A DNA stretch of 64,000 nt. Origin: Palsa-504 sp963795795 (GTDB taxonomy: Bacteria; Actinomycetota; Actinomycetes; Streptosporangiales; Streptosporangiaceae). Made by a program: the position numbers and the translations under genes. Location of the stretch: assembly GCA_963795795.1 (NCBI GenBank), contig CAWCJS010000034.1:1-64000 (forward strand), read 5' to 3'. Numbering within the stretch: position 1 is the stretch's first letter; every line of letters begins with the position of its first letter. This document shows positions 8,175 through 16,692 of the stretch, in pieces. The notes under the pieces were generated by a model. The model ran no database searches, was not told the origin of the DNA, and saw only the letters and a program-made list of their open reading frames with translations.

Positions 8175-9285
8175 ACGAGAAAGGTCTCCCTATGTCCCGG
8201 CTAGCGGGAACTGCCCATCGGCGGCGTCGCGGCGTGAGGTTCGCCGTCGCCGCGGTGACCGCCGCGGTCTTCTTCGCGCTGATCGGGCTGGCGCCCGCCA
8301 GCGCCAGCAGCACGCCCGGGGTAGTGTCGTTCGGCCTCTCGCCGGTGCCCACCGCGGCTGGTGTGCCGCGCCCGTACTTCAAGCTGACGATCGCACCCGG
8401 CGGGTCAGCCCGGGACATCGCGATCGTCAGCGACGACGGGACCAGGACCGAACGGCTGATGGTCGGCAGCTCGCGCGGTATCACCGCGGCGAACTCGGGC
8501 AGCGCGTTCGGCAGCTTCTCGCGGGCGTGCACCGGCGTCGGCTGCTGGGTCACCGGGCTGCCGGCCACGGTCACCCTGGCCCCGGGCACCGGCCGGGCCC
8601 TCGGGTTCCGGGTCGCGGTTCCCGCCGGGACTCCGCCGGGGCAGTACCTCGCCGGCATCACCGTCGTGGCCGCCGCTCCGCCGCGCTCGGTCCACCTCAA
8701 GTCGCACGGGCACGTGTCGGTCAAGGTCATCGTCATCGACCAGGTCACTGTCGGCGTGGCCATCACCGTCGGCTCGCTCGCGCGGCTGCGGACGAGGCTG
8801 GTAGTCCCGGCCGTGACGGCCGGGTCCATCGGGTCCCTGCCCCGCCTGTACGTCCACGTCCGTAACACGGGCCAGACCTTTGCGCGGGCCAATGGAACGG
8901 TCTCGTGCCGCGCGGGCGGCCAGGACCGGCTGTTCCGGCTCTTCATAGACACGGTGCTGCCCGGCGGCGCGGCGGTGCTGCCCATCAACGCGCCCGGGCT
9001 CGGCAGCGGGGCGCTGCCGTGCACGGTCAGCCTGCGGGATGACATCGGCCATACCGTGGCCTGGTCGGGAACGGTCGAAACCACCACTCCGACTCCGGCC
9101 GTGACCATCCACACGGGCCCCGGTGCGTACTCGACGCTGCCCGCCCATTCGGTTCCCGCGTGGGCCATCGCGCTGATGGTGCTCGGCGGGCTCATCCTCG
9201 CCGCCCTGGTTGTGCTCCTGGTGCTCTACCGGAGGGCCAGCCGCCGGCCGGAGCCGCGGGCCTTACCGCGGGCTCCGGCCGGTGA
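8171..9285 (+). CDS. Membrane-anchored WxL-partner protein (DUF916-like)
   Basis: Begins at ATG 8171 overlapping the upstream TGA. A signal peptide (FAVAAVTAAVFFALIGLAPA, cut near ASAS) precedes VSFGLSPVPTAAGVPRPYFK and LTIAPGGSARDIAIVSDDGT, the start of a WxL-partner peptidoglycan-binding domain. A beta domain with two cysteines (FSRACTGVGCWVTGLPATVT) and an LTIAPGxS/AVPAGTPPGQYLAGITVVAA strand pair follows. The C-terminus has one membrane span (VPAWAIALMVLGGLILAALV) and an arginine-rich cytoplasmic tail. No in-frame stop occurs before the hairpin at 9244-9282; a one-base shift would end it at 9285. In Firmicutes, DUF916 proteins dock WxL proteins on the wall, which fits this operon. Confidence 0.6.
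9244..9282. terminator. Hairpin between convergent WxL-partner and propeller genes
   Basis: A perfect 12-bp inverted repeat, ccggccggagcc (9244-9255) and ggctccggccgg (9271-9282), with a 15-base loop, lies between the 3' ends of two convergent genes. It has no long T run on either side, as is common in GC-rich actinobacteria. It could terminate both transcripts. Confidence 0.6.
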
Positions 9286-9295
9286 GGCGAGATCG

Positions 9296-10522
9296 TCAGG
9301 TGACGACCAGGCCCGCGGGGGTGGCGCCGGCGGGCAGCGAGGTCGGGGAGCTGGCCAGCTGGGCCAGGCTGCCGCCGCTGACGGCGAACGTAGCGACGGC
9401 GCCGGCCGCGCTCTCATCGACGTACAGGTACCGGCCATCGGGGCTGAGCCGGGCGTCCACGGCACCGGCACCCTTGGCGGACACCGGGGTACTGCCGAGC
9501 AGGGCCAGCTCGCCGTCGGGGGCGATCCGGTAGCTGGAGAGGTTGCCGGATGCGGTGTTCACGGCGAACAGGAACTGGCCGTCGTGGCTGATCTCCACCC
9601 AGCACGGGGCGGTCTGGTCATTAGCGTACGGCGACGCCCCGATCGAGGTCAGCGCCCCGTTGGAGGAGTCGGCGAACGCCGAGACCGTGCCCAGCCCGGT
9701 GCCGTTGTGGGCGTTGGACACGAACAGCTGGTCCGGGTCGGTCGGGCGGAACTCGCTGCCGAACGGGCCGGCGCCCTGGGCCGGGAACGGGGACCCGGGG
9801 GCGGCGGTCAGCAGCCCGTCAGGTCCGACGGTGAAGCTGTCGATCATAGAGGTCCCCACCTCGGTCCCGACCAGCCTGGTGCCGGTGCCGTTGAACAGCA
9901 CGTCACCGGGCGCGGCGTCGCCGGCCAGCGAGACGGTCGAGCCGGGGATCGCGTCCAGGCGGCCGTCGGGGCGCAGCCGGAAGCCGGTGTAGTTGCTGGC
10001 GCCGGCGCCGGAGTTGGCCACGTAGACCAGGTCACCGAAGACCGCCACGCTGTCGGGCAGGGCACCGCCGGTGGAGACGACGCCGTGGCTCACCAGGCGG
10101 AGGGAACCGTCAGGGCGGATCCGCAGCACCGAGATCTGGCTGCTGCCCGCGTCGACGGCGATCAGGAACCGGCCGTCGGCCGACAGCTGCAGCGCACCTT
10201 GGGAGGCCATCCCGGCGCCGGTCCCGGCCCCGCCGGCCGCGAAGGGGGATCCGGCCTCTGGAGTCAGCGTGCCGTCCGCGTGCCGGTCAAAGGCGCCGAT
10301 CGTGTTGGTTCCCACGGTGTTGTCGTTGGCGTAGACGTGCCCGACCACCGGGGACGCGTCGGTCGAGGCCGAGGCGGAGGCGGGGACCGCTACCGCGGCC
10401 GCCGCCGCGAGGCCGAGGATCAGCGCACCCGCCCGGCCACGGGTCAGGAAGCGCCTTGCTGCTGGTCCTGCGTAAGCGGCGCGGACGGCCGTCCGCGCGC
10501 GTTGAGATTTCACAAACTTCAT
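9296..10522 (-). CDS. Secreted seven-bladed beta-propeller, lactonase-like
   Basis: 408 residues from ATG 10522 behind ggaggaaggtcagc. It has a long signal peptide with twin arginines near residue 22 (ARRFLTRGRAG) and a hydrophobic core ALILGLAAAAAVAVPASASA, so Sec or Tat export is possible. The mature protein shows repeated blade motifs: LSADGRFLIAVDAGSSQISV, FGDLVYVANSGAGASNYTGF, ISHDGQFLFAVNTASGNLSS and LSPDGRYLYVDESAAGAVAT. This is the 6-phosphogluconolactonase-like (YbhE) propeller fold. Secreted members usually have no proven lactonase activity, so a binding or extracellular enzymatic role is equally likely. It stands alone. Confidence 0.75.
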   Translation of the reverse strand: MKFVKSQRARTAVRAAYAGPAARRFLTRGRAGALILGLAAAAAVAVPASASASTDASPVVGHVYANDNTVGTNTIGAFDRHADGTLTPEAGSPFAAGGAGTGAGMASQGALQLSADGRFLIAVDAGSSQISVLRIRPDGSLRLVSHGVVSTGGALPDSVAVFGDLVYVANSGAGASNYTGFRLRPDGRLDAIPGSTVSLAGDAAPGDVLFNGTGTRLVGTEVGTSMIDSFTVGPDGLLTAAPGSPFPAQGAGPFGSEFRPTDPDQLFVSNAHNGTGLGTVSAFADSSNGALTSIGASPYANDQTAPCWVEISHDGQFLFAVNTASGNLSSYRIAPDGELALLGSTPVSAKGAGAVDARLSPDGRYLYVDESAAGAVATFAVSGGSLAQLASSPTSLPAGATPAGLVVT

Positions 10523-10728
10523 CTGCTGACCTTCCTCCGGCGAAGCCGGAACCGGTGGCGGCCCACGGCCGCCGCGATGGTTTGCACACCAGGTATTCGT
10601 CGCCGACGGCACCGAGGTTTGATGTCGGGCGGGAAGTAGCTGAAGGTAAGGGGACGCGTGAGCAAACGGAGTGCGGCTGTTAGGGTGGCGTTTCATCCAT
10701 TCGCGTCACGTGCGGCGGAGGTGATCCG

Positions 10729-11298
10729 ATGCGCCTTCTGCTGATCGGCGCGCCCGGCTCCGGCAAGGGCACGCAGGCCGGGAAGCTGGCCGAACGGTTC
10801 GGGATCGCCCACATCTCCAGCGGTGACCTGCTGCGACAGCACGTCCAGGACCAGACGGCGATCGGGCGGACGATCAAGTCCTACCTCGACCGCGGCGACC
10901 TGGTTCCCAATACCGTCGTGATGGACATGCTGCGCAAGCCCGTCGTCGCCGCGGTGGAGGCGGGCGGGTACGTCCTCGACGGGTTCCCGCGCACGGTCGA
11001 GCAGGCCCAGGCGTCCTTCCCGACGGCGCGTTCCCTCGGCGCGGAGGTACAGGCCGCGATCCACCTCGACGTCCCGAGCGAGGAACTCGTGCGCCGGCTG
11101 CTGGCGCGGGGACGGGGTTCGGATGACACCGAGGCCGTCATCGAGCGCCGCCTCCAGGTGTACCTGGACATGACGGTGCCGCTGCTGGATTACTACGCGG
11201 ACCGGGAGTGGAAGTTCGCCGTGGACGGGACGCAGGCGCCGGACGCCGTGCACGGGGACATCGTGGCCGGGCTGAAGAAGCTGGCCCTGACCGGGTGA
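10729..11298 (+). CDS. adk: Adenylate kinase, short (LID-less) form
   Basis: 189 residues from ATG 10729 with ggaggtgatcc upstream. It carries the P-loop GAPGSGKGTQ (residues 7-16), AHISSGDLLR (AMP-binding), GYVLDGFPRTVEQAQ and the short-lid ARGRGSDDTEAVIERRLQVY. It has the short actinobacterial build of about 180-190 residues with no zinc lid. It catalyses ATP + AMP to 2 ADP. It lies outside the usual secY-adk-map cluster, so it may be a second copy; this cannot be judged from the window. Confidence 0.92.
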   Translation: MRLLLIGAPGSGKGTQAGKLAERFGIAHISSGDLLRQHVQDQTAIGRTIKSYLDRGDLVPNTVVMDMLRKPVVAAVEAGGYVLDGFPRTVEQAQASFPTARSLGAEVQAAIHLDVPSEELVRRLLARGRGSDDTEAVIERRLQVYLDMTVPLLDYYADREWKFAVDGTQAPDAVHGDIVAGLKKLALTG

Positions 11299-11331
11299 GC
11301 GCTCGGTAGGAGCGCTTATGACCGGGAGCGC

Positions 11332-11613
11332 TTATGACCGAACGAGCCTGGCGATGGCTTCCGAGGCTTCTCTCACCTTCTCGGTGGCTTCCGGGCCGCC
11401 CTCCTCAATGGCCTGCGTGACGCAGTGGCCCAGGTGGTCTTCCACCAGGCCGAGCGCGACGGCCTGCAAGGCCCGGGTCACCGCGGACACCTGGGTCAGG
11501 ATGTCGATGCAGTAGGTGTCGGATTCGACCATCCGCTGCAGGCCGCGCACCTGACCCTCGATCCGGCGCAACCGCCTGAGATAAGCGTCTTTGTCCTGCG
11601 TATACCCGCGCAT
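11332..11613 (-). CDS. csoR: CsoR-family metal-sensing repressor
   Basis: 93 residues from ATG 11613. All three copper ligands are present in family spacing: Cys in ESDTYCIDIL, then His 25 residues later and Cys four residues after that in LVEDHLGHCV (the C-H-C arrangement of M. tuberculosis CsoR). The N-terminal helix RRLRRIEGQVRGLQRMVES is the conserved all-helical DNA-binding face. Cu(I) binding releases CsoR from C-tract/G-tract palindromes. No such site precedes this gene, but two lie at 5176-5210 upstream of the DUF5134 operon. It is divergent from fchA, 46 bases apart. Confidence 0.88.
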   Translation of the reverse strand: MRGYTQDKDAYLRRLRRIEGQVRGLQRMVESDTYCIDILTQVSAVTRALQAVALGLVEDHLGHCVTQAIEEGGPEATEKVREASEAIARLVRS

Positions 11614-11659
11614 GAGCCAACTGTACGGGCCGCTCGCCGCTCCAGGTAACCTCACGGGA

Positions 11660-12274
11660 ATGCGCGACCAGACCATTGAGGCGTTCCTCGACGAGCTTGC
11701 CGCCCGAGTGCCTGCCCCCGGCGGCGGCGCCACCGCCGCCCTGCACGCCGCGCAGGCGGCGGCGCTGCTCGCCATGGTGGCCCGGTACAGCGACGGGCCC
11801 AAGTACGATGCCGAACTCATGGACAGCCTGGTAACCAGAGCCGACAAGTTCAGGGAAGAGGCGTTGATGCTCGCCGAGACCGACGCGGCCGCGTTCGGCG
11901 CGGTGGCTGAGGCCTACCGGCTGCCCAAGGACACCAGCGGCGAGAAGGAGGCGCGGTCGGCTGCCATCGCCCAGGCGGTAGCCGAGGCGGCGTGGCCGCC
12001 CACCTTCGTGGTCCGGCTGGCGCGCACGCTGACCGAGATGGCCGAGGAACTTCTCCCGGCTGGCAACCGCAACGTGATCACCGACGTGGCCGCGGCCGCC
12101 GAGGCCGCCCGGGCCGCGGCGGTGACCGCGCGGGTCAACATCGAGGTCAATCTGCGCGGCATCAAGGACCCCGGGCTCGTCGCCGAGTTCAGGGCCACGG
12201 CCGCGGTCACCGACGAGATCATCCAGCGCGCCGACCGGGTGGTCGCCGCGGTGCGCGAGGAGATCGCCCGATGA
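11660..12274 (+). CDS. fchA: Formiminotetrahydrofolate cyclodeaminase / methenyl-THF cyclohydrolase
   Basis: 204 residues from ATG 11660. The FTCD_C-type signature is at the N-terminus: MRDQTIEAFLDELAARVPAP followed by GGGATAALHAAQAAALLAMV, with helices ending in AGNRNVITDVAAAAEAARAA and VNIEVNLRGIKD. The family releases ammonia from 5-formimino-THF to give 5,10-methenyl-THF. The stop overlaps the folD start (ATGA), which supports coupled one-carbon metabolism; fchA-folD pairs are known in other bacteria. No formiminotransferase gene is adjacent. The role is well supported by fold and partner. Confidence 0.85.
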   Translation: MRDQTIEAFLDELAARVPAPGGGATAALHAAQAAALLAMVARYSDGPKYDAELMDSLVTRADKFREEALMLAETDAAAFGAVAEAYRLPKDTSGEKEARSAAIAQAVAEAAWPPTFVVRLARTLTEMAEELLPAGNRNVITDVAAAAEAARAAAVTARVNIEVNLRGIKDPGLVAEFRATAAVTDEIIQRADRVVAAVREEIAR

Positions 12275-13122
12275 CGCTGCTGTCCGGGCGGGAGCTCGCG
12301 GCCGAGATCCGGGCCGGGACCGCAGAGCGGGCGGCCGAACTAACCGCGCTGGGGCGCGCACCGCGGCTGGCCGTGGTCACGGCGACCACGGACGAGGCGA
12401 GCGTCTGGTACGTCCGGCAGATCGCGACGGCGGCCGGCAAGGTCGGGATCGCCTGCGACGTCACCGACCTAACTCCCGACGCGTCGGAGGGCCCCGAGGT
12501 TACCGCCGCGAGGATCGAGGCGGCCCTCGCCGCCCTGAGCGGGGAGCCGGGGGTACACGGGATCATCCTGCAGACCCCGCTGCCGGGCGGGGCGCGGCTG
12601 GCCGAGCTGGCCGCGGCGATCGACCCGGCCAAGGACGTGGACGGCGCTAATCCCGTCTCGCTCGGACGGCTGATGACGGGGCTGCCTGCCTTCGCCCCCG
12701 CCACGGCCGAGGCGGTGCTCAGGCTGCTCGATCACTACGAGATCGAGCTGGCTGGCCAGCACGCGGTGGTGGTGGGCCGCTCGCCGGTGGTAGGCAAGCC
12801 GGTGGCGCACCTGCTCCTCGACCGCAACGCCACCGTCACCATCTGCCACTCCCGTACTAGGGATCTGGCCGCCATCACGACCACGGCCGACGTCTTGGTC
12901 GTGGCGGCGGGGCGCGCCGGGCTGATCGGTCCCGAGCACGTGGCCGCAGGCGCGACGGTGATCGACGTCGGCACCAACGCCACGGCCGACGGCGGGCTAG
13001 CCGGGGACGTCGACCCGAAGGTCGCCGAGGTCGCGGGGGCGCTCAGCCCCGTGCCCGGCGGCGTGGGGCCGGTCACGACGGCCCTGCTGCTCCGGCACGT
13101 CGCCGAGGCCGCGGCGGGCTAG
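12271..13122 (+). CDS. folD: Methylene-THF dehydrogenase / methenyl-THF cyclohydrolase
   Basis: 283 residues from ATG 12271, overlapping the fchA stop by four bases. FolD interconverts 5,10-methylene-, methenyl- and 10-formyl-THF with NADP+. The conserved blocks are visible: VWYVRQIATAAGKVGI (the position of the catalytic Lys normally in the YxxxK motif reads Y-V-R-Q-I here, so Lys is Gln or displaced), GIILQTPLPGG (substrate loop), KDVDGANPVSLGRL, GQHAVVVGRSPVVGKPVAHL (Rossmann), and the tail GALSPVPGGVGPVTTALLLR. The apparent lack of the YxxxK lysine is unusual and could bias the enzyme toward one of its activities. Confidence 0.88.
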   Translation: MTLLSGRELAAEIRAGTAERAAELTALGRAPRLAVVTATTDEASVWYVRQIATAAGKVGIACDVTDLTPDASEGPEVTAARIEAALAALSGEPGVHGIILQTPLPGGARLAELAAAIDPAKDVDGANPVSLGRLMTGLPAFAPATAEAVLRLLDHYEIELAGQHAVVVGRSPVVGKPVAHLLLDRNATVTICHSRTRDLAAITTTADVLVVAAGRAGLIGPEHVAAGATVIDVGTNATADGGLAGDVDPKVAEVAGALSPVPGGVGPVTTALLLRHVAEAAAG

Positions 13123-13214
13123 GCGGCGGCGGGCTAGGCGGTGCGGCGGGCAGGGGTGCGGCGCGCGGGGGCAGGATCGGCGCGGGGTCAGGCACGCCCG
13201 AGCCCCGGGGCCGG

Positions 13215-13631
13215 TCAGAACGGACGCTGGTCGCTGCCAGGCATGGCGGCGGGATAGGCCGACTGCTGGCGGACCTTCCGCTGCCTGCGTTCCCAGGTCG
13301 CGCCGATCGTGCATACGACCGCGGCGATCATGAGGACCACGATGATGCGGTGCACGCGTTCGGCCGGATTGCCGCCGACGAGCAGCAGCGCGATACCGCT
13401 GAGGCTGACCCCGATCGCGATACCTTTCAGCAGCGTGCGGCGATCTTCCTGCTCAGCGGGCGCGGCGGGCGGGCGCATCTCCCCCAGGCGCGCGTCCACG
13501 CGGGCGGCCACGGCGCGGTCGACCTTATCCAGGAACGCCGCCACCACGGCGTCGCTGTATTCCGGCCCGAGTTCCTCGTGCGCCTCGGCGGCGGCGCGGA
13601 TCTCCTGGGGGGACAGCGGCGAGTCACTCAT
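13215..13631 (-). CDS. Small two-span membrane protein
   Basis: 138 residues. A soluble N-terminal helix region (SPQEIRAAAEAHEELGPEYS, then AVVAAFLDKVDRAVAARVDA) resembles actinobacterial DUF1707-like or SHOCT-adjacent coiled regions. Two membrane spans follow, GIAIGVSLSGIALLLVGG and IIVVLMIAAVVCTIGATWE, and a basic tail. It is encoded just downstream of the XRE regulator on the same strand (40-base gap) and may be co-transcribed with it. No function is known. Confidence 0.65.
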   Translation of the reverse strand: MSDSPLSPQEIRAAAEAHEELGPEYSDAVVAAFLDKVDRAVAARVDARLGEMRPPAAPAEQEDRRTLLKGIAIGVSLSGIALLLVGGNPAERVHRIIVVLMIAAVVCTIGATWERRQRKVRQQSAYPAAMPGSDQRPF

Positions 13632-13671
13632 TTTGCCAGCGTAGCTCCGATGAGCCCGGCCGACGGTGTAA

Positions 13672-14049
13672 CTAACCCCCCAACATGCTGCGGTATACGG
13701 CGATCAGGGCCGCCTTCTGGTCGTCGCTGAGGCGCTCGTCGCCGCGGATCGCGTCCTCGGTCAGCGGCGCCTTGGCCTGGTCGTCGTCGTCGCCCGGGGC
13801 CCGAGCCGCTATCGCGTCGATCAGGCCGGCCTGGGCCATCAGCGTCTCCGCGGACAGGTTCAGCGCGTCCGAGATGGCCTTGAGCACGCGCACCGAGGGC
13901 TGGTGCAGGCCTCGCTCGACCTGGCTGAGGTAGGGGTTGGACAGGCTGGTCATCTCGGCGAGCTGGCGGAGCGAGAGGTTGGCCCGCTTGCGCTGATCGC
14001 GGATGAAGGCGCCGAGCGCCTCTCGCTGGGCTTCCCACAGATCGGACAC
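13672..14049 (-). CDS. XRE-family helix-turn-helix regulator, likely phasin-locus regulator
   Basis: 125 residues from ATG 14049 behind caaggaggggcc. An XRE helix-turn-helix occupies residues 10-70: LGAFIRDQRKRANLSLRQLA, EMTSLSNPYLSQVERGLHQP, SVRVLKAISDALNLSAETLM. An acidic linker (GDDDDQAKAPLTEDAIRG) and a C-terminal helix (LSDDQKAALIAVYRSMLGG) follow. It lies just downstream of the phasin-like gene and terminator at 14076, on the same strand. Similar XRE genes pair with phasin-like genes in other actinobacteria, so it may bind the repeats in the promoters at 16649-16692 and 17974-18003. The target is inferred. Confidence 0.8.
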   Translation of the reverse strand: MSDLWEAQREALGAFIRDQRKRANLSLRQLAEMTSLSNPYLSQVERGLHQPSVRVLKAISDALNLSAETLMAQAGLIDAIAARAPGDDDDQAKAPLTEDAIRGDERLSDDQKAALIAVYRSMLGG

Positions 14050-14075
14050 GGGCCCCTCCTTGTACGCAAACTATG

Positions 14076-14113
14076 GTACGCGGCAGCGCCGGGCTTCCGG
14101 TGCTGCCGCGTAC
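14076..14113 (-). terminator. Terminator hairpin downstream of phasin-like unit 1
   Basis: A 17-bp inverted repeat with one mismatch, gtacgcggcagcgccgg and ccggtgctgccgcgtac, around a short loop. A near-identical hairpin follows the second phasin-like gene (17583-17616). Here the group II intron lies between the phasin stop (16323) and this hairpin, so the hairpin looks like the original phasin terminator now separated from its gene by 2.2 kb. Confidence 0.7.
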
Positions 14114-14176
14114 GCTGAGTAGGCCCGGGGCGCGGTTCCGGGATTGCTCCCGGCCCGTTTCCCCGGACCTCTCGCC

Positions 14177-14210
14177 GAACCCGCCGTGCGCCTCTCGACG
14201 CAACGGGCTC
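14177..14210 (-). ncRNA. Group II intron domain V
   Basis: A 34-nucleotide hairpin reading GAGCCCGTTGCG on the 5' arm and CGCACGGCGGGTTC on the 3' arm, with a GAGA-type tetraloop. The catalytic AGC triad is at positions 2-4, and the length matches domain V consensus. A domain VI-like hairpin with a GCAA loop and bulged adenines follows directly. Confidence 0.8.
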
Positions 14211-14226
14211 TCCACGGTTCCTGCCG

Positions 14227-15706
14227 TCAGGCTGGTTGCAGCGGCCCAGGGGCTGGGGATCTTGCTGCCGCGGTAGCGGTACCGGGTGACCGGTATCGCC
14301 GCGATCCGCCGCAGCTCGGTCTCGCCCGCCGTGATCGGCAGCCACCGCCCGGTGGGGGTGGTGAACCGGCGGCGGACGTCCTTCCACCTCCAGCGGTGCC
14401 GTGTCCCTCAGCATGCGGATCACCCGCCACCAGGCGAAGTTGTCCAGCATGCCGAAGGTGTTCTTGGCGACGGCGTGCCGGAAGTAGTTGGCCCAGCCGT
14501 GCATGACCTGGTTCAGCCTGGTCAGCACGTATCCCAGGTCCTGCTGTGATGTCCTGCGGGTCAGGGCACGGATCTTCGCCTTCAGCGACCGGATGGGCCG
14601 GTCGTCGATGAAGGTGTAGACGTACCACTTGCTCGTTCCCCGCTTGCGGCGCCACTGGATGCGGAACCCCAGGAAACTGAACCCCTCGCTCATGTGCACC
14701 ACGCGGGTCTTGGCCTCGCGACAAGCCGCAGCCCCAGCGTGGCGAGCACGCCGGCGATCTCCTCGCGCAGCGCCTCGCGTGTCCTGCCTCGGTGCCGTGG
14801 ACCAGCACGGCGAAGTCGTCCGCATAGCGGACGATCCGCCAGTTCGGCAGGCCCTTGCGGCGGCGGGCCGCGCGCCTGGCTGTCGGTGGACATCGTCCCG
14901 CCTGTCCTTCCACGGCGCCGTCAGGTGCTCATCGAGCGCGCGTCAGGGCTATGTTGAAGATCAGCGGGGACAAGATGCCGCCTTGCGGCGTGCCGGTGAG
15001 GGTGTCGCGGTGCTCGCCGAGTTCGGTGAGCACCCCGGCCTTGAGGAACGCCTTCACCAGCGCCAGCACGCGCTTGTCCTTGACCCTGGCCCGCACCCGG
15101 TCCATCACGGCCGGAGTGCGAGACGTTGTCGAAGGCCGCCTCGATGTCCGCATCCAGCACCCAGCGGTAGCCCCGGGTGCCGTAGTAGTGGATCTCGGCG
15201 ATCGCGTCCTGGGCGCGCCGCTTGGGCCGGAACCCGTACGAGCACGGCTCGAAGTCCGCCTCGAAGATCGGCTCCAGCACCAGCTTCAGCGCGGCCTGGA
15301 CGACCCGGTCCGCGATCGCCGGGTATGCCCAGCTTGCGGAGCTTCCCGGACCCGCCCGGCTTGGGAATCATGCGCTCCCGCACCGGCAGCGGCCGGAACG
15401 AGCCGTCCTTCAGGGCGGCCCGCAGGTCGTCCAGGAACCCGGGCACGCCCACCTCCTCCTCGACCCAGGCGGCGGTCACGCCGTCCACGCCGGGGGTGTT
15501 CGCGCCCTGGTTGCCCGCGACCCGGGCGAACGCCACGATCAGCGTCGCCGGGTCATGCACGAAGTTGAACAGGTCATCGAACCGGCGGCCAGGATCGGCC
15601 GCCGCCCAACGGTGAAGCTTGGCCTGCATCCCCGCTACCCGCGACCACGACCCCTGCCGGGGCCTGGTCGCGGGCGCTGCCATTCGGCGGCGCGTCTTGC
15701 GGCATT
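14227..15706 (-). pseudogene. Group II intron reverse transcriptase/maturase, broken
   Basis: Intron-encoded protein that would reverse-transcribe and help splice the intron. The pieces come in order but in at least four frames: LHRWAAADPGRRFDDLFNFV and PGVDGVTAAWVEEEVGVPGF (RT-0/1), FEPCSYGFRPKRRAQDAIAE and WVLDADIEAAFDNVSH (RT-2/3), LTGTPQGGILSPLIFNIALT (RT-4), WRIVRYADDFAVLVHGTEAG (catalytic YADD), FSFLGFRIQWRRKRGTSKWY, and the maturase stretch LGYVLTRLNQVMHGWANYFR. The likely stop is TGA at 14229-14227, just before domain V. No endonuclease domain is seen. With this many shifts it cannot be translated as it stands. Confidence 0.8.
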
Positions 15707-16322
15707 GCAGCCTCCTTCCCTTCTCGAAACCGCTGCCGCCCTTCCCCATGTGCCCGGCTCTCCCGGCCTCGGAGTACTACGGCGGCTCCGCCCCACCCGG
15801 CCCGTTCAGCGGTCGGCGCGCCTATCCCGGCCAGCGGGCCGGATGCCCGCCGCCGGGAACCAGCACCGGGTGGTTCCCGTGTTCACTGTGATTCGCTCGG
15901 CGGAGTAGGAGCCCGGCTGTGTCCCAGCGGCCTCGCCACGCCTACGCCGCAGACCTTCCCATGGCCTCCCGGGCCGGCCAATCGAAGACCTCCCCGGAAG
16001 TTCCCGCCGCAACGGCAGACAGCGGGACGCACCGCGCCCGGCCCATATCCGCCAGGTTTGAGCCGGTGTCAAGATTGAAGGACGTAACAACGCCGGTTCC
16101 TCGCGTACTCCTTTCCGCCACGCTCGCCGGACCCGCCCCATCTGGCAGTACTGGCACGTCCCGGCTTTGTCAGGGCTGCTCCCGCCCTCCCCGGCACCAC
16201 CCGGATCAGGCTGCCCTCAGCTACACCGCCCTGCTGCGACAGGACGGCGGCGAAGGTCTCTCACCTCCACTCGAAACAACAGCGCCTCACGGCGCACGAT
16301 CCTGCTTGACAGAAACTGCGGA

Positions 16323-16616
16323 TTACTCGGCGGAGTCGCCGGGGAACAGCGGGGCCGCGGCCTTCAGGGCCTCGATGGCGAACTTCCGCTGGCCGGCCAG
16401 CAGCTTCTCGACGAACTCGTAACCGCTGTCCACGACCTGGTGCGGCTTGGGCAGCCGGTCGATCAGCGGCATGGGGAACGAGGGAATCGCGGGGGTGAAG
16501 GACTGGACGGTGTCCACCCAGGTCTTGATCGCGCCCAGCGCGATCTCCTGGCTCTCGCGGACGGTGGACAGGAACGCGTCCTGCAGGTCCTGCGTAACGG
16601 TGCTGGCGCTGGCCAT
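16323..16616 (-). CDS. Phasin-like granule/surface-associated protein, copy 1
   Basis: 97 residues, largely helical and amphipathic: MASASTVTQDLQDAFLSTVR, ESQEIALGAIKTWVDTVQSF, then a proline-rich loop TPAIPSFPMPLIDRLPKPHQ and a second helix VDSGYEFVEKLLAGQRKFAI. This pattern is typical of actinobacterial phasin-like proteins, which coat polyhydroxyalkanoate or lipid granules. It shares roughly half its residues with the gene at 17633-17959. It has a near-consensus promoter (16649-16676) and a ggaggc ribosome-binding site. Its own terminator is displaced by the intron. A role in PHA binding is inferred. Confidence 0.65.
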   Translation of the reverse strand: MASASTVTQDLQDAFLSTVRESQEIALGAIKTWVDTVQSFTPAIPSFPMPLIDRLPKPHQVVDSGYEFVEKLLAGQRKFAIEALKAAAPLFPGDSAE

Positions 16617-16648
16617 GATGTGTGCCTCCTTGTTGGCTTCTGCTGCTA

Positions 16649-16692
16649 ACTATATCAAGCATGATTGAGATGTCAAGCGCATCGCTTGACAT
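16649..16692 (-). promoter_or_regulatory. Phasin-like gene 1 promoter with palindromic operator
   Basis: On the minus strand a TTGACA -35 (16676-16671) and TATAGT -10 (16654-16649) are 16 bases apart, close to the sigma-70 consensus. The -35 lies inside a perfect 23-base palindrome, ATGTCAAGCG-CAT-CGCTTGACAT (16670-16692). A second GCTTGA sits next to the -10. A repressor bound at the palindrome would block the -35. The nearby XRE protein is the natural candidate. Confidence 0.7.

Larger units (their letters stand above)
14119..16297 (-). mobile_element. Group II intron with internal reverse transcriptase remnant
   Basis: On the minus strand the element opens with GTGCGCCGTGAGGCG (5' end at 16297), matching the GUGCG start of bacterial group II introns. 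It ends after a domain VI hairpin with cctac at 14119 (a 3' AY end). Domain V is at 14177-14210. The reverse transcriptase lies between them (14227-15706), and the 600 bases at 15707-16297 are non-coding and hold the intron's domain I-IV RNA. The insertion is immediately 3' of a phasin-like stop codon, in its untranslated tail. Boundaries are inferred from consensus and structure, not from an empty site. Confidence 0.75.

Noticed and set aside
9296..10522. A true 6-phosphogluconolactonase.
   Set aside because: The protein is exported and lacks convincing active-site conservation; only the propeller fold is supported.
7931..10639. A 902-codon open frame that runs from the WxL-partner gene through the propeller gene.
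   Set aside because: Beyond 9285 it is antisense to the beta-propeller gene, a side effect of high GC; domain homology ends before the hairpin at 9244-9282.
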